From contig OZ244877.1 of NCBI GenBank assembly GCA_965221145.1, positions 2,232,001-2,296,000 on the forward strand: a DNA stretch of 64,000 bases. Direction: 5' to 3'. Below the pieces are notes generated by a model. That model saw only the letters and a program-made list of their open reading frames with translations. It searched no databases and was not told where the DNA came from. Each line of letters begins with the position of its first letter. Position 1 is the stretch's first letter. The position numbers and the translations under genes were made by a program. Source of the DNA: Bin5 sp965221145 (lineage in GTDB: Bacteria; Chloroflexota; Anaerolineae; Caldilineales; Caldilineaceae). This document shows positions 18,049 through 27,250 of this stretch, piece after piece.

Positions 18049-18825
18049 ATGGATGAAATTGCCCGGTTGCGCATGGAGGGCTATTGCCTGCTCCAAGGCG
18101 TAGTCCCCCAGGACAAGGTGCCGCAGGTTCGCCATGACGTTGGCAAGTCAATGAAGGCAGGACTTGAGGCCTATGAGAAACTGGGCTGGTCGGCAGTCAC
18201 TCACATGCTGTCCCTTGCTCCCTACCTTGCCGACTGCCGTCTGCTGGAGATCGTCCGCGAAATGTTCAATCATGCCACTGTGCGCATCTCCCAGACTGAG
18301 TTCAAGAGCGTGCCGCCCAGGAGTAATCCCCCCGAGTGGCGCGGCTTCCATACCGACTGGCCCCACGACCTGACGGACCGCTCCCGCTGCGGGCGCGTCA
18401 ATCAGCCGTTCCCAGACATCGTCATGAGCATCACCTCCATCTGGATGCTGTCACCCTTCACGCAGGAAAACGGCGCGACCTGGGTCGTGCCCCGTACACA
18501 TCGCGATCGCCGAAATCCGCGCGGCGAGAACGACGGAATCGACGAGTTCTGTACGATTCCCGGCGAGTTGCAAGTCTGCGGCGAGGCCGGCGATGTCATA
18601 CTCATCGACAGCCGCATCTGGCACTCTACCGGCGCCAATCTGACTCACGAGATCAGGACGTCAATAGTGGCCCGCTACTCGCCCTGGTGGCTCAGTGTAG
18701 AGTACGGAAAGCGCAACGCTGCTTTCGTTCCTGCCCACATCTTTGACGGCCTGCCCGAGCCGGTTCAGGCCTTGTACGCCCACCGGCGGGCGGAAAGACG
18801 GGCCGTACAGCCCTTTCCACCGTAG
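18049..18825 (+). CDS. Phytanoyl-CoA dioxygenase (PhyH) family oxygenase
   Basis: 258 aa; Fe(II)/2-oxoglutarate-dependent oxygenase. Start ATG 18049 follows GAGGAAG. The iron-binding motif is H-x-D in FHTDWPHD near residue 103-110, and the distal His is in IDSRIWHSTGANLTHEIRTS near 190, with the following Arg as the oxoglutarate anchor. Between them is the usual SITSIWMLSPFTQENGATWV segment. Paired with the propeller gene at 20097, as are three other PhyH genes in the window; two small unknown genes lie between. Substrate unknown. Confidence 0.88.
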   Translation: MDEIARLRMEGYCLLQGVVPQDKVPQVRHDVGKSMKAGLEAYEKLGWSAVTHMLSLAPYLADCRLLEIVREMFNHATVRISQTEFKSVPPRSNPPEWRGFHTDWPHDLTDRSRCGRVNQPFPDIVMSITSIWMLSPFTQENGATWVVPRTHRDRRNPRGENDGIDEFCTIPGELQVCGEAGDVILIDSRIWHSTGANLTHEIRTSIVARYSPWWLSVEYGKRNAAFVPAHIFDGLPEPVQALYAHRRAERRAVQPFPP

Positions 18826-18882
18826 CCAGACCGTTGCCGTAGAGTCGCTCGCACCTGTCGAAAGGCGGCAACTGGGGATGGG

Positions 18883-19593
18883 TTAGAAGCGATCTATAAT
18901 CGGGAAGAAACGGGGTTTCAGCATTTTGAAAAGATCAGGTCCAGAGATGAATCCTTGCGCAAGCAGGAGTTTGAGTCCAGCGTGCCGCTCGATGACGTGT
19001 AGTTCGGAACGCTCTGTCCGAGGGTCGAACACGGTGCATTGGATTGCGTCGGCGCTTTGCTCGCACGAAGCTGATGCCCGCTTGCAAATTGGGTCGCCGT
19101 CGCCGTCGGCGGGCACACAGTCATAGTCAAAGCCCGTGAACTCTGCAAAAAGGACGATATTGTTGAATGGATTGGTTTCGCTGTTTCTGACCTGTCCATA
19201 GACGGAATCAGGGAAGGAAAGAACGCTGTACTCTTTCCACAACGCCAAATCCTTTTCGGTCAGTGTGACAGACCTTTTTATGTTGAAGTCGTATACATAG
19301 TATCCGGCGCGTCGGCCTGCTATCCGCTGGCAGGAGTTGATCTGCGCTTCCAGAGCGTCTGCCCGCCCGCCGCTGTCGGCGTCATCCGCCGCGCACGTTT
19401 GCAGGTACAGAAGTTGGGCGCTGAAGGGGCCGCCAACGTATTGACGATTCTCTTGACCTTCTCTGTACGCATTGAAGAGAAAGTAACCCGCGGCCGCCAA
19501 CAGCGCGAGCAGAAGTACGCCTGAAACTATTCCTACAGTCTTTAAGGAGAACCGCCGCTCATCAGTGGCGGCCTGGCTCGTTTGCATTTGCAT
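18883..19593 (-). CDS. Membrane-anchored protein of unknown function
   Basis: 236 aa. A single N-terminal transmembrane anchor (VGIVSGVLLLALLAAAGYFL, residues about 20-40) is followed by an extracytoplasmic domain with several cysteines (LQTCAADD, INSCQR, YDCVPADGDGDPICKR, SCEQ, IQCTV) that could form disulfides. No family recognised. Oriented against its neighbours, with its 5' end touching the divergent frame at 19582. Confidence 0.65.
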   Translation of the reverse strand: MQMQTSQAATDERRFSLKTVGIVSGVLLLALLAAAGYFLFNAYREGQENRQYVGGPFSAQLLYLQTCAADDADSGGRADALEAQINSCQRIAGRRAGYYVYDFNIKRSVTLTEKDLALWKEYSVLSFPDSVYGQVRNSETNPFNNIVLFAEFTGFDYDCVPADGDGDPICKRASASCEQSADAIQCTVFDPRTERSELHVIERHAGLKLLLAQGFISGPDLFKMLKPRFFPIIDRF

Positions 19594-20001
19594 GGTGGAA
19601 AGTCCTTGAATTCAAGCGGCACTATCGGAATCGCCAAGACAGTTTACCAGAGTTACAAAAGCGACGTTCTGCCAGCATATTGGTTCAACGAAAGCGGAAT
19701 GACAGAGGTTCCCCACGAAGTCATGTCGCCAGGCGCCGTCAATACCGGGCAACTGCGGGAGATGCGGTTTTGGTCCAACTTCATCCTGCGCCTTCTCGGC
19801 GTCATAGAGCCGGAGGAGTGCGGGCGCAAGCTGGTGGAGCACATTCTGTCTACAGATGCCTCTGATGTTGCTGGCAGATTTTTCCAATTGGGGCAGGAGA
19901 AAAGGGTGGGCGGCAAACTCAAGAACGGTCGCTGTGAGTTTGAAAAGCTACTCGCCTTCTGCGAGCAAGTGACCGGAATCAGGGCAAGCCAGATGGTATG
20001 A
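19582..20001 (+). CDS. Short protein or gene remnant, unknown
   Basis: Open frame of up to 139 aa without a supported start: the TTG at 19582 has no ribosome binding site and overlaps the divergent gene. Sequence such as MRFWSNFILRLLGVIEPEE and FEKLLAFCEQVTGIRASQM looks protein-like (amphipathic helices) but I recognise no family. It may be the 3' part of a truncated gene. Confidence 0.4.
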   Translation: MHLHGGKSLNSSGTIGIAKTVYQSYKSDVLPAYWFNESGMTEVPHEVMSPGAVNTGQLREMRFWSNFILRLLGVIEPEECGRKLVEHILSTDASDVAGRFFQLGQEKRVGGKLKNGRCEFEKLLAFCEQVTGIRASQMV

Positions 20002-20096
20002 GATTCCGCTGACGCCTCCTGTCACGGCGTCCCATGCTCGTGGATCGATCTACCCTGCTCGCCGCCGAATACCCGACTTGGCAAGAGGAATTGAAA

Positions 20097-21824
20097 ATGG
20101 AAAGCGAACAGATCGATGCGCCTGAAGCGAGAAGCGAGACCGAGTGGGTTGACGCGCAGCGCACGATGGAAGAAACGTGGGCAGGAAAGCAGCCTGTGGA
20201 CAGTCGCACCTATCCCTACTTCAATCCAGATTATCGCCTGCCTTTCAAGCACATCGGAACGCAAAAGCAACTCTTCCTGGATAACTACATTCTGGACGAA
20301 CTGCTTGACGCCCAGCGAGTGGTCCTGCCGCCCCAGAAGGCAAAGGCTCCACTGATTCAGTATGAAGAACTGCCCTGGGAACGCTATCACTTCACCTGTG
20401 TCCCCGCAGCAGCCCTTTTCGACCCCGACGACGGTCTCTTTAAGATGTGGTACAAAACATTGGTGAGCGGCAACACGAACACAGCGGCAGGGACTGAGGT
20501 CGTCCTCTGCTATGCCGAATCGGAGGACGCTCTGAACTGGCGCAAGCCGATGCGGGACGACTGCCAGCCCTTTGCCGACCGAACAGAGACGAATATCGTC
20601 ATGCGGGACTTCGACAACGGCACTGTCGTCCTCAATCCCGACCGCAGCGACCCGGGGCGCAAGTTTCTGGCAGTCTACAACCCGTCCATGGAGGCCACGC
20701 GCCGCGGTGAACGGGTCATGTCGCGCGTGGCCGCGTCGCCGGACGGGGTCAACTGGAGGGTGATCAGCGACAATTCGCCGTTTCGCCATCACCATCAGAT
20801 GCGCGTCACCTGGGACGAAGCGTACCATAAATGGGTCGGTTACTCGCAGGCATCCCATGCCTTCGCCAGCAGCCTGCATGTCCGCACGATAGGACGCCAG
20901 GAGAGCGCCGATTTCATCAACTGGTCTCCCAAGCAGATCATTCTGTCGAGCGATTGGGATCCTTGCGTCGGCCCCAATGTCGAGTTCCACACCATGTCAG
21001 TGCGCAAGGAAGGCGGCCTCTACATCGGCATCGTCGAGGAGGCGCACGGAGAACACCAATGGCTGGTCAACCGCAACGGCAGCAACCAGCGCGATCAGTT
21101 CCACACTAAGGCCGCGCTTTACACCAGCCGCGACGGTCATCGCTTCTTCCGCGCTGACGACTACCGCCCTTGGGCGGACAACGGGCCGCCCGGCAGCCAG
21201 GACTATGGCTATCTGGCCCATACGGTGGCCGACTATCTGTTGCACAAAGGCCAGATGGTGATCGCCTACTCAGCCTTTCCGCATAAACAGCGCGACACGA
21301 GACCGGCGGGCGTATCGAACCACGCGCCGTTGACAGCGTCCCAGGCATCCCGGCGACACGTCGAAGAGTTGAGCCGTCACGGCATGGGCAATCCGATGAT
21401 GGACCAAGTTCGGCCCGAAGTTCCCCTGCAAAGAGGGATCGGGGGCCTGGTCCTGCGGGAGGACGGCTGGGCCGCGCTCCGCCCCCAATACGAGGCCGGG
21501 CAGGTGATTACCAAGCAGTTTGTGTTCGAGGGCAACGCATTGCGCGTCAACGCCGATTGCAGCTATGGATTCATTCGGGTGGCGATACTGGATTCGGAGT
21601 TGAAGCCATATCCCGGCTTCAGCCTGGAGGAATCAATCCCGCTTCATGCGTCGTCCACGCAGATCTGGCACGAGGCCGCCTGGAGAGGCAGCCCTGATTT
21701 GCGCCGCTTGTGGAACAAGCCGGTGCGCATCTGTTTTTCTCTTCTGGAGTCGAGTCTCTACGGCTTTCAGTTCCGATACCTGTCTGGTCCCGCCCGTGGG
21801 GGAGGAGGCGTCGATGCTTGCTAA
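20097..21824 (+). CDS. GH43/GH32-like beta-propeller protein, paralogue 2
   Basis: 575 aa; start ATG 20097 with AGAGGA upstream. Closest relative of the gene at 14454: KQLFLDNYILDELLD, FDPDDGLFKMWYKTL, YAESEDALNWRKP, GRQESADFINWSPKQIIL, SRDGHRFFRADDYRPW, then the C-terminal sandwich LRVNADCSYGFIRVAILD with DLRRLWNKPVRICF. No signal peptide. It overlaps the GH127-like gene by 11 bases, so the two are probably translated together and may act on the same glycan or glycoside. Confidence 0.78.
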   Translation: MESEQIDAPEARSETEWVDAQRTMEETWAGKQPVDSRTYPYFNPDYRLPFKHIGTQKQLFLDNYILDELLDAQRVVLPPQKAKAPLIQYEELPWERYHFTCVPAAALFDPDDGLFKMWYKTLVSGNTNTAAGTEVVLCYAESEDALNWRKPMRDDCQPFADRTETNIVMRDFDNGTVVLNPDRSDPGRKFLAVYNPSMEATRRGERVMSRVAASPDGVNWRVISDNSPFRHHHQMRVTWDEAYHKWVGYSQASHAFASSLHVRTIGRQESADFINWSPKQIILSSDWDPCVGPNVEFHTMSVRKEGGLYIGIVEEAHGEHQWLVNRNGSNQRDQFHTKAALYTSRDGHRFFRADDYRPWADNGPPGSQDYGYLAHTVADYLLHKGQMVIAYSAFPHKQRDTRPAGVSNHAPLTASQASRRHVEELSRHGMGNPMMDQVRPEVPLQRGIGGLVLREDGWAALRPQYEAGQVITKQFVFEGNALRVNADCSYGFIRVAILDSELKPYPGFSLEESIPLHASSTQIWHEAAWRGSPDLRRLWNKPVRICFSLLESSLYGFQFRYLSGPARGGGGVDAC

Positions 21825-23370
21825 TGTCAATACTACCGATATCGGTGGTGCGATTCGGCTGGGCTGTCGTACGATGTGTTCCGTCTTCAACGCCGATGAC
21901 GATGACATTCCCTTTTTCAGCTCACAGGTCTGGCCCGAAGCGGAGTTGAACTTCAGCCCGATGCACTCTGAGTCCCATGTGCCCGGCCGCCATTTGAACG
22001 CGCTCCTCAACGCCGAGGACGCAGTGGGCGTCTATTTTGACGAGGGTTGCGTCGAACGCCACGCACGCGCCGCCTTCCTTTCCTACTCCGGCGAGTTGCC
22101 TCTGCCACTCAACCGCGATCGCATTGGCGGTCGGCTTTGGCACTTTTCGCCCCACAATATACGTGAAGGGTTCCATGCCCTCTATGCCCTGGCCCGCTTT
22201 CGGCGTTCGGCTCGCGCGCTCAAACTGGCCGAGAGTAGCATCAGTGCAATTCAAGAGCAGTGGCATCCGCGCAAAGGTTGGGACACCGCATTGCTGGAGG
22301 GCAGCGTGGAGTTCCATCCCTCCACCTTCATCGTCGGTTTGGCGCGCGCCATCGGGCCTCTGGTCAAGCTTCATCGGTATACCGATTGTGCCGGCGCGCT
22401 CGATCTGGCGATGGAGTTGGCGCACAAGGCCACAGATGAATTCTTCCTGCCGAGCGGCAGTTACGATCGCGAAACATTTGGCGCGCATACTCACTCTACC
22501 ACCTGCGTGCTCTCTTCACTGGCCCAGTTGGCCGACCTGACCCGAGACGCGCCGTTAATGGAGCGGGTACGAGCGTTCTATGACAACGGGCTGAATGAAA
22601 TCCGCGACCCGCTAGGCTGGGTCATCGAGAGCAGCGGCGATCAGGCGAACCCGGACCTCGGCGAGGTCAACAACACGGGGGACATCGTGGAGACGGCTCT
22701 GCTCCTGGGGGGATGGGGTTATCCGCGCTACTATCAGGACGCAGAACTGATCTTGCGCTGCCATCTATTGCCCTCCCAGTTGTGCGACACCTCCTTCATT
22801 CAAGAGCCTGCCAACCCTCGCGCTGAGGATGGCAAGCGCGACGTGGCAAACCGTCATCTGGGCGCATTCGGCTTTCCCGCGCCCTATGGCCACAAGCCGC
22901 TGGACGCGCCGCGCATCAGCTTCAACATGGACATTGTCGGCGGCGCAGTGGCATCACTGTGCGAGGCATATCGGCAGGCGGTAGAGTCGAACCAGGCGGG
23001 CCATTGGGTGCATCTGTTATTCGATCACGAAACCGACGCCGTGGCGGTCGAATCCCCCTACACGCATCCGCACTTGCGTGTGCGTGCCAAAAGGCCCGGG
23101 CCTCTCTTCGTGCGCATACCTACCTGGGTAGCGCCGGAATCGGTCAAGGTAACCGGTGTTGACGACGATCCCCGCTGGCACAACGGTTATCTCGTCCTCA
23201 GCCGACCGGCCATCAACCGCTGGATCGCGATTCGATTCGAGATGGCAGAACGAGAGATTGTTCTCAGCCACCGCACTCGTGAGATCAATGTGCATGTGCG
23301 GGGCGACTCGGTTGTGGCTATGTTCAACTTTGGCGCTGATCTTACCTTTTTCCCGATGCTGGACTACTAA
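21814..23370 (+). CDS. GH127-like six-hairpin glycosidase domain protein
   Basis: 518 aa from the ATG at 21814, preceded by GGGGGAGGAGG. The central part is helix-rich with paired aromatic and acidic patches (LEGSVEFHPSTFIVGLARA, HSTTCVLSSLAQLADLT, VNNTGDIVETALLLGGWGY), typical of an (alpha/alpha)6 barrel. The C-terminal strands LFVRIPTWVAPESVKVTG and GYLVLSRP resemble the GH127 (beta-L-arabinofuranosidase) end domain. Catalytic residues cannot be fixed by eye. Coupled to the propeller gene upstream. GH127-like assignment is moderate; another six-hairpin glycosidase family is possible. Confidence 0.65.
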   Translation: MLANVNTTDIGGAIRLGCRTMCSVFNADDDDIPFFSSQVWPEAELNFSPMHSESHVPGRHLNALLNAEDAVGVYFDEGCVERHARAAFLSYSGELPLPLNRDRIGGRLWHFSPHNIREGFHALYALARFRRSARALKLAESSISAIQEQWHPRKGWDTALLEGSVEFHPSTFIVGLARAIGPLVKLHRYTDCAGALDLAMELAHKATDEFFLPSGSYDRETFGAHTHSTTCVLSSLAQLADLTRDAPLMERVRAFYDNGLNEIRDPLGWVIESSGDQANPDLGEVNNTGDIVETALLLGGWGYPRYYQDAELILRCHLLPSQLCDTSFIQEPANPRAEDGKRDVANRHLGAFGFPAPYGHKPLDAPRISFNMDIVGGAVASLCEAYRQAVESNQAGHWVHLLFDHETDAVAVESPYTHPHLRVRAKRPGPLFVRIPTWVAPESVKVTGVDDDPRWHNGYLVLSRPAINRWIAIRFEMAEREIVLSHRTREINVHVRGDSVVAMFNFGADLTFFPMLDY

Positions 23371-23484
23371 TGTAAGTTCAATTTGAGGCCAAGACTTTTC
23401 ACACGGACTGCATCCTGGGATCGCGGGCGGGACGCCCGCTCTCGCGAAATTCGCAAACTCTTGGTCTCATTTGGGATCTACATT
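23369..23484. repeat. Small MITE-like inverted-repeat element
   Basis: Imperfect terminal inverted repeats of about 29 bp (left contains TTTGAGGCCAAGACTT, right AACTCTTGGTCTCATTT) flank a GC-rich core with the palindrome GCGGGCG-GGA-CGCCCGC at 23423-23439. The same core type (GCGGGCG-TCT-CGCCCGC) recurs at 50992-51008. It begins at the stop codon of the GH127-like gene and could act as a transcription barrier. Confidence 0.6.
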
Positions 23485-23667
23485 AATGTGCGTACACATT
23501 GAAAACACGCCTTTTCCCGCACCACGTATTGCGTATTCAGTATTTCGTAGGGGAGGGTGAGACGTCTGCGGTCCCAAGGTGCAGACCATGCGAGAAATAG
23601 TGGTTTCAAAAGGGATCCACATAAAGTTCTTACGAAAACACAGATTGTCAAGAAAAGGGAGTCAATT

Positions 23668-24582
23668 ATGGCAAGCAGACCGATACAGATATTGCTGGTC
23701 GCCGCCCACCCCGCCGACAGCTTTGACATGGCCGGTGGCACGCTGGCTCATCATGTTGACCAGGGCGATCAGGTCACCGCAGCGATCCTGACTACCGGCG
23801 TTCGCTCGCACCATTGGGAACTTGGCGAGCAGAGGCGCAGGGCCGGCGCCGAGCTTGACTTGGAGCAGTATGTGGCGCAGGCGGTTGAAGAAAAGCTGGA
23901 GGAGGTGCGACGGGCCTGCCGCATTCTCGGCTTTGACGATGTGCGCGATCTCGGTTTCGAAGACGACGACATCCTCGTTACCCAGGACAAGATCGACGCC
24001 ATCGCCGACGTGATTCGGGCGGTGAAACCGGACCTGATGATCACGCACCATCCCTTTGAGAGCGGCGGCTTCAAGATGCACGGCACAACCGGCCAGTGCG
24101 CGCTCTACGCCATGCAACTGGCGGGGGGGTCGGGCCGGGGCCGTCAGGAACGCCACCCGATTCCCTGCATCTACTTTATGAACCCGACAGCCTACATCGG
24201 CAACAACAGTCTGGAGTACGCCGGAACGGATCGCGCCGATCTCTATATCGACATCACCGACGTGATCGACAAGAAGGTGCGCGCCCTGGACGAGATCGCC
24301 AGCCAGTACTACGGCGGTCCCTACGCCCGCAAGCGCGCCGAAACGTCAGACGGACACTACGGTAACAGCGCGCTCGTGGCCTACGCCGAGCAGTTCCAGC
24401 GCTTCACCCCGCTTGTGCGCTATACACTGCCGATCACGGATGCGGAACTGGCACGCATCACCGAACCGCAATCTGCGCATATGGGCCGACGAAGCGAACT
24501 GCTCGGGGGCCTGATGCCGCTGCCGGAAAACATGACCTTCACATCTCGCCATCGGATGTCCAAGGAGATGTACAAAGACTGA
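23668..24582 (+). CDS. PIG-L (LmbE-like) family deacetylase
   Basis: 304 aa; ATG 23668 follows AAGGGAG. Zn-dependent N-deacetylase fold: the N-terminal metal motif appears as AAHPADSFDMAGGT (residues about 12-25), the second as ITHHPFESGG near 130, plus YFMNPTAYIGNN. The usual H-P-D-D is here H-P-A-D, so the metal-binding Asp is kept and the general-base Asp is replaced by Ala. Likely acts on an N-acetylated sugar or related amide; exact substrate unknown. Last gene before transcription turns to the minus strand. Confidence 0.82.
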   Translation: MASRPIQILLVAAHPADSFDMAGGTLAHHVDQGDQVTAAILTTGVRSHHWELGEQRRRAGAELDLEQYVAQAVEEKLEEVRRACRILGFDDVRDLGFEDDDILVTQDKIDAIADVIRAVKPDLMITHHPFESGGFKMHGTTGQCALYAMQLAGGSGRGRQERHPIPCIYFMNPTAYIGNNSLEYAGTDRADLYIDITDVIDKKVRALDEIASQYYGGPYARKRAETSDGHYGNSALVAYAEQFQRFTPLVRYTLPITDAELARITEPQSAHMGRRSELLGGLMPLPENMTFTSRHRMSKEMYKD

Positions 24583-24641
24583 GAATTGCTGTGGCCTGTC
24601 ATCCGCATGGACCACTGATAAGTGCCTTCCGGGGAGACAGT

Positions 24642-25127
24642 CTACTCTTCAAGCCGACTGAAGGTCATGCGTTCATCGCCAGCGCCGTTGCGCCAAAGAT
24701 CCTGGCAGGTCGCGGCGAGTTCCTCAAGCCCCTCGGTGACCGTGGCGAACAGATTGCCGGGCATATGCCCGTCCGGCCCCAGCAGATAGTTGTCCCGCCC
24801 GTAGAAGATAGCGAGATCGATCAGTCCTGTCTCGCGACATTGCTCCTGCATGTCGGGCGGAACTTTGTTGCCAGGGGGTACCGGTAGATAGAGAATGTCG
24901 CCGGGGATGGGGAAGACCGTGGCGTTTTCCTTGCCCGGATCCCGTTCGGCAAAGGGGGGCGTCAGGATGTACACTTCGTTGTTGGCCCATTTGGCGTGGT
25001 AGGCCGCACCCGACAAGGGCAGTGCGTTCCAGAAGGCTTCGGCGGTCAGCGGCGCCGCGTCGTCAACCAGTTCGGCCACGGCGCGGGCGTCGTGCTTTTC
25101 GAATGAGATCACGATTCTGCGAGCCAT
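24642..25127 (-). CDS. DUF3830 family protein (cyclophilin-like fold), copy 1
   Basis: 161 aa; start at 25127 (MARRIVISFEKHDARAVAEL). DUF3830 members have a cyclophilin-like beta-barrel, from what I recall of solved structures; activity is not established. Conserved blocks shared with copy 2 at 33185: AYHAKWANNEVY, DPGKENATVFPIPGDILYL, DLAIFYGRDNYLLGPDGHMPGNLFATV. Directly downstream of a racemase-like gene. Last gene of the long minus-strand run. Confidence 0.82.
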   Translation of the reverse strand: MARRIVISFEKHDARAVAELVDDAAPLTAEAFWNALPLSGAAYHAKWANNEVYILTPPFAERDPGKENATVFPIPGDILYLPVPPGNKVPPDMQEQCRETGLIDLAIFYGRDNYLLGPDGHMPGNLFATVTEGLEELAATCQDLWRNGAGDERMTFSRLEE

Positions 25128-25159
25128 ACGGTTAGTCCCTCTTTCCTTTGTGTTTCCTG

Positions 25160-25894
25160 CTAATTCTCGAACAGTTTGCCCCGTCTCGGCAGGTGCGGCT
25201 CGACACCGAGCATCTTCAGCGCCTGCCAACCGGTCGCCTGATTGGAGGTGACGACGGGCTTGCCAAGCTGCTGCTCCAGGTCGGTGATGAAGTCAGCCGT
25301 CTTTTGCCCGGTGCAACTGATCAGGACCGCGTCCGCCTCCGCCACGTCAGCCTTCTGCGCGGCCTCGCGGATGGTCGCGGGCGGCACGATCCCATGATCC
25401 TGTGGATAGTGCAGTGGGTTGCTGTTGACCACCTCAATATCACACTCAGCCAGAAAGCGGATGAGGGCTTGGTTCACGTCCTCCATGTATGGCGAGGCGG
25501 TCGCCACGCGTTGAACGCCCAGCGAGTGGAGCGCGTTGACGATAGAGGTACTGGACGTGGTGCAGGACCGGCCGGTGGCATCCTCAACCCGCTTCTTGAG
25601 CGCCGCGTTCCCGGCCACGCCAAGCACAAAGCTGGCGGTCGTGCAGTAATAGGCGAAGACGCTAGGCTCAAGCCGCATCAGGCGGCCCGCCGCCGCTTCG
25701 ATGTCCCCATTTTCCGCCAACCAGATGCCCATCTCAAGCCCGCCATCCTCCATCGGTACATGCGTCCGCACCGATACCATGGGGACGTAGTCCGGCAGGA
25801 ACTTGCGAAACTCGTCAAGCATCCGGTTGATGTCGTAATCTATCCACATATCGTCGGGATAGATCGCTCCCAGCGTCAGATTCTCCTGTGCCAT
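25160..25894 (-). CDS. Asp/Glu racemase superfamily protein (maleate isomerase/arylmalonate decarboxylase-like), copy 1
   Basis: 244 aa. Two-domain cofactor-independent enzyme. The two catalytic cysteines are visible: AYYCTTASFVLG near residue 84 and VLISCTGQKTADF near 193. TSSTSIVNALHSLGVQRVATASPY lies between them. The family racemises amino acids, isomerises maleate, or decarboxylates malonates; which of these applies is not readable. Located between a DUF3830 gene and a PmoA-like gene in the minus-strand catabolic run. Confidence 0.82.
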   Translation of the reverse strand: MAQENLTLGAIYPDDMWIDYDINRMLDEFRKFLPDYVPMVSVRTHVPMEDGGLEMGIWLAENGDIEAAAGRLMRLEPSVFAYYCTTASFVLGVAGNAALKKRVEDATGRSCTTSSTSIVNALHSLGVQRVATASPYMEDVNQALIRFLAECDIEVVNSNPLHYPQDHGIVPPATIREAAQKADVAEADAVLISCTGQKTADFITDLEQQLGKPVVTSNQATGWQALKMLGVEPHLPRRGKLFEN

Positions 25895-26019
25895 AGTGTC
25901 ATTCCCTCCAACCCGCTCAGCCCGAACTGTGATCTGTGTGATAGGCTTTCAATAACTGCCCTTACGCAATACGCAATACCGGATAGCCGGTCCACGGACG
26001 CAAACCTCTCTATCCTTCG

Positions 26020-27249
26020 TCAGCCGTCGCCCCCCTTGGACTCCGTCACCGCCGGCGGGCGGGCGAATTCTTCGTAGCGAGCGGCGATGCGGGACGCGTC
26101 GTCGCCGTCGTGTACATAGACGCGGAACCGAAAGTTCAGCGTTTCGTCGCCGCGCACTGTGACCGCCCGGCGCGCGAAGGGCGCCGCACACATCCAGCCA
26201 TCGTCGCGCACGTGCCAGTGCGCCGGGTGGTGGATATTGTCGGTGTGGCCGAAAATGGCGAGGCCGTTCGTTTCGGTTGGGCTTATCTGGCCCGAATAGT
26301 CGCACCACTCCGCCGCTTGACGGTGAACTTCCGACTCGTTTAGCTGGCCGCGGGCATTGAGGATGCGCCCGCCGCCCCGCATGACTTCAAGTGGATGGGC
26401 CACACGCGCCGCGAGGATGCCAAACGTGGACTGTCCAAACGTAACCTGCTCAACCTGCGGCTGGAACGTCAGATCAAAGTCGATCAGTTGCTCGCGGCCC
26501 GCGAGAGGATAGACGCGCACGCCGCGGGTTTCGCTAAGCAGCGTCTCCCCGGTATGCTTGATCCAGTCCAGCGCCATCTCCAGCCGCGCGTAGACCGGCC
26601 CGTCTTCTTGACAGAGAAACCTGCGGTGCGCAATGCGGCCAATGCCAACCAGAGGAGAATCCGTGCCCGCAAAGAAGTGCAGATGCTCGGTCTCGAAGCT
26701 GACATCATTCACAATTTCGTGTTCGATCCACAGCGAGCGATGATGGTCATGCCCGCCGCTGAAATCGCGTGGATGCCCCAGGCGCGTCACCGAACGACCG
26801 CTCGGCCCGGTCACGGGGTAGAAGAACGGCTTGCGATAACTCTCGGCGTAACAATACCCCAGCAGATTGCGATTGTCGTAATTCACCCAAACGCGGTCAT
26901 TGGCGTCCGGCAAGACCTGGACCGCCGGGAATGGCAAAGGCCTTCCGTCGGCCCGTTCAGCGATTTCAAGGTCGATGCGCCGCCGCGCGGCGGCTGTGGG
27001 CGGCGCCAGCCAAGTCAGCTCTAGACGGTCCTGCCTGTCAGACATCAGTTCAGCCTGGGCCGGTACGGTGAACGGCTGGCCGTCAATCAGCTTTTCCTGT
27101 ATCCAGAACCCAACTTGGCGCTGCTCGATCTGCGGCGGTTCAAGCCCCATTTCCGCAAGATCGATGGTTGCGCTGAACAACGCCTCTTCTAGCGGATCCA
27201 CGCCAGCCGCGGCCGCGAGATCGAAACTCAGAACTGGTCGATCTTCCAT
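26020..27249 (-). CDS. PmoA-like protein (DUF6807)
   Basis: 409 aa. Despite the historical family name, these are not methane monooxygenase subunits. The diagnostic stretch near residues 130-175 includes NRNLLGYCYAESYRKPFFYP, PSGRSVTRLGHPRDFSGGHD and HHRSLWIEHEIVNDVSF. A C-terminal block has GLAIFGHTDNIHHPAHWHVR. The many histidines suggest metal or sugar binding. The first 90 residues form an additional N-terminal domain. Starts one base after the upstream fumarylacetoacetate-hydrolase-like gene ends. Confidence 0.78.
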   Translation of the reverse strand: MEDRPVLSFDLAAAAGVDPLEEALFSATIDLAEMGLEPPQIEQRQVGFWIQEKLIDGQPFTVPAQAELMSDRQDRLELTWLAPPTAAARRRIDLEIAERADGRPLPFPAVQVLPDANDRVWVNYDNRNLLGYCYAESYRKPFFYPVTGPSGRSVTRLGHPRDFSGGHDHHRSLWIEHEIVNDVSFETEHLHFFAGTDSPLVGIGRIAHRRFLCQEDGPVYARLEMALDWIKHTGETLLSETRGVRVYPLAGREQLIDFDLTFQPQVEQVTFGQSTFGILAARVAHPLEVMRGGGRILNARGQLNESEVHRQAAEWCDYSGQISPTETNGLAIFGHTDNIHHPAHWHVRDDGWMCAAPFARRAVTVRGDETLNFRFRVYVHDGDDASRIAARYEEFARPPAVTESKGGDG

Positions 27250-27250
27250 T

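Noticed and set aside
26020..27249. Particulate methane monooxygenase subunit
   Set aside because: The PmoA family label is historical; the protein is soluble, lacks membrane spans and has the DUF6807 pattern.
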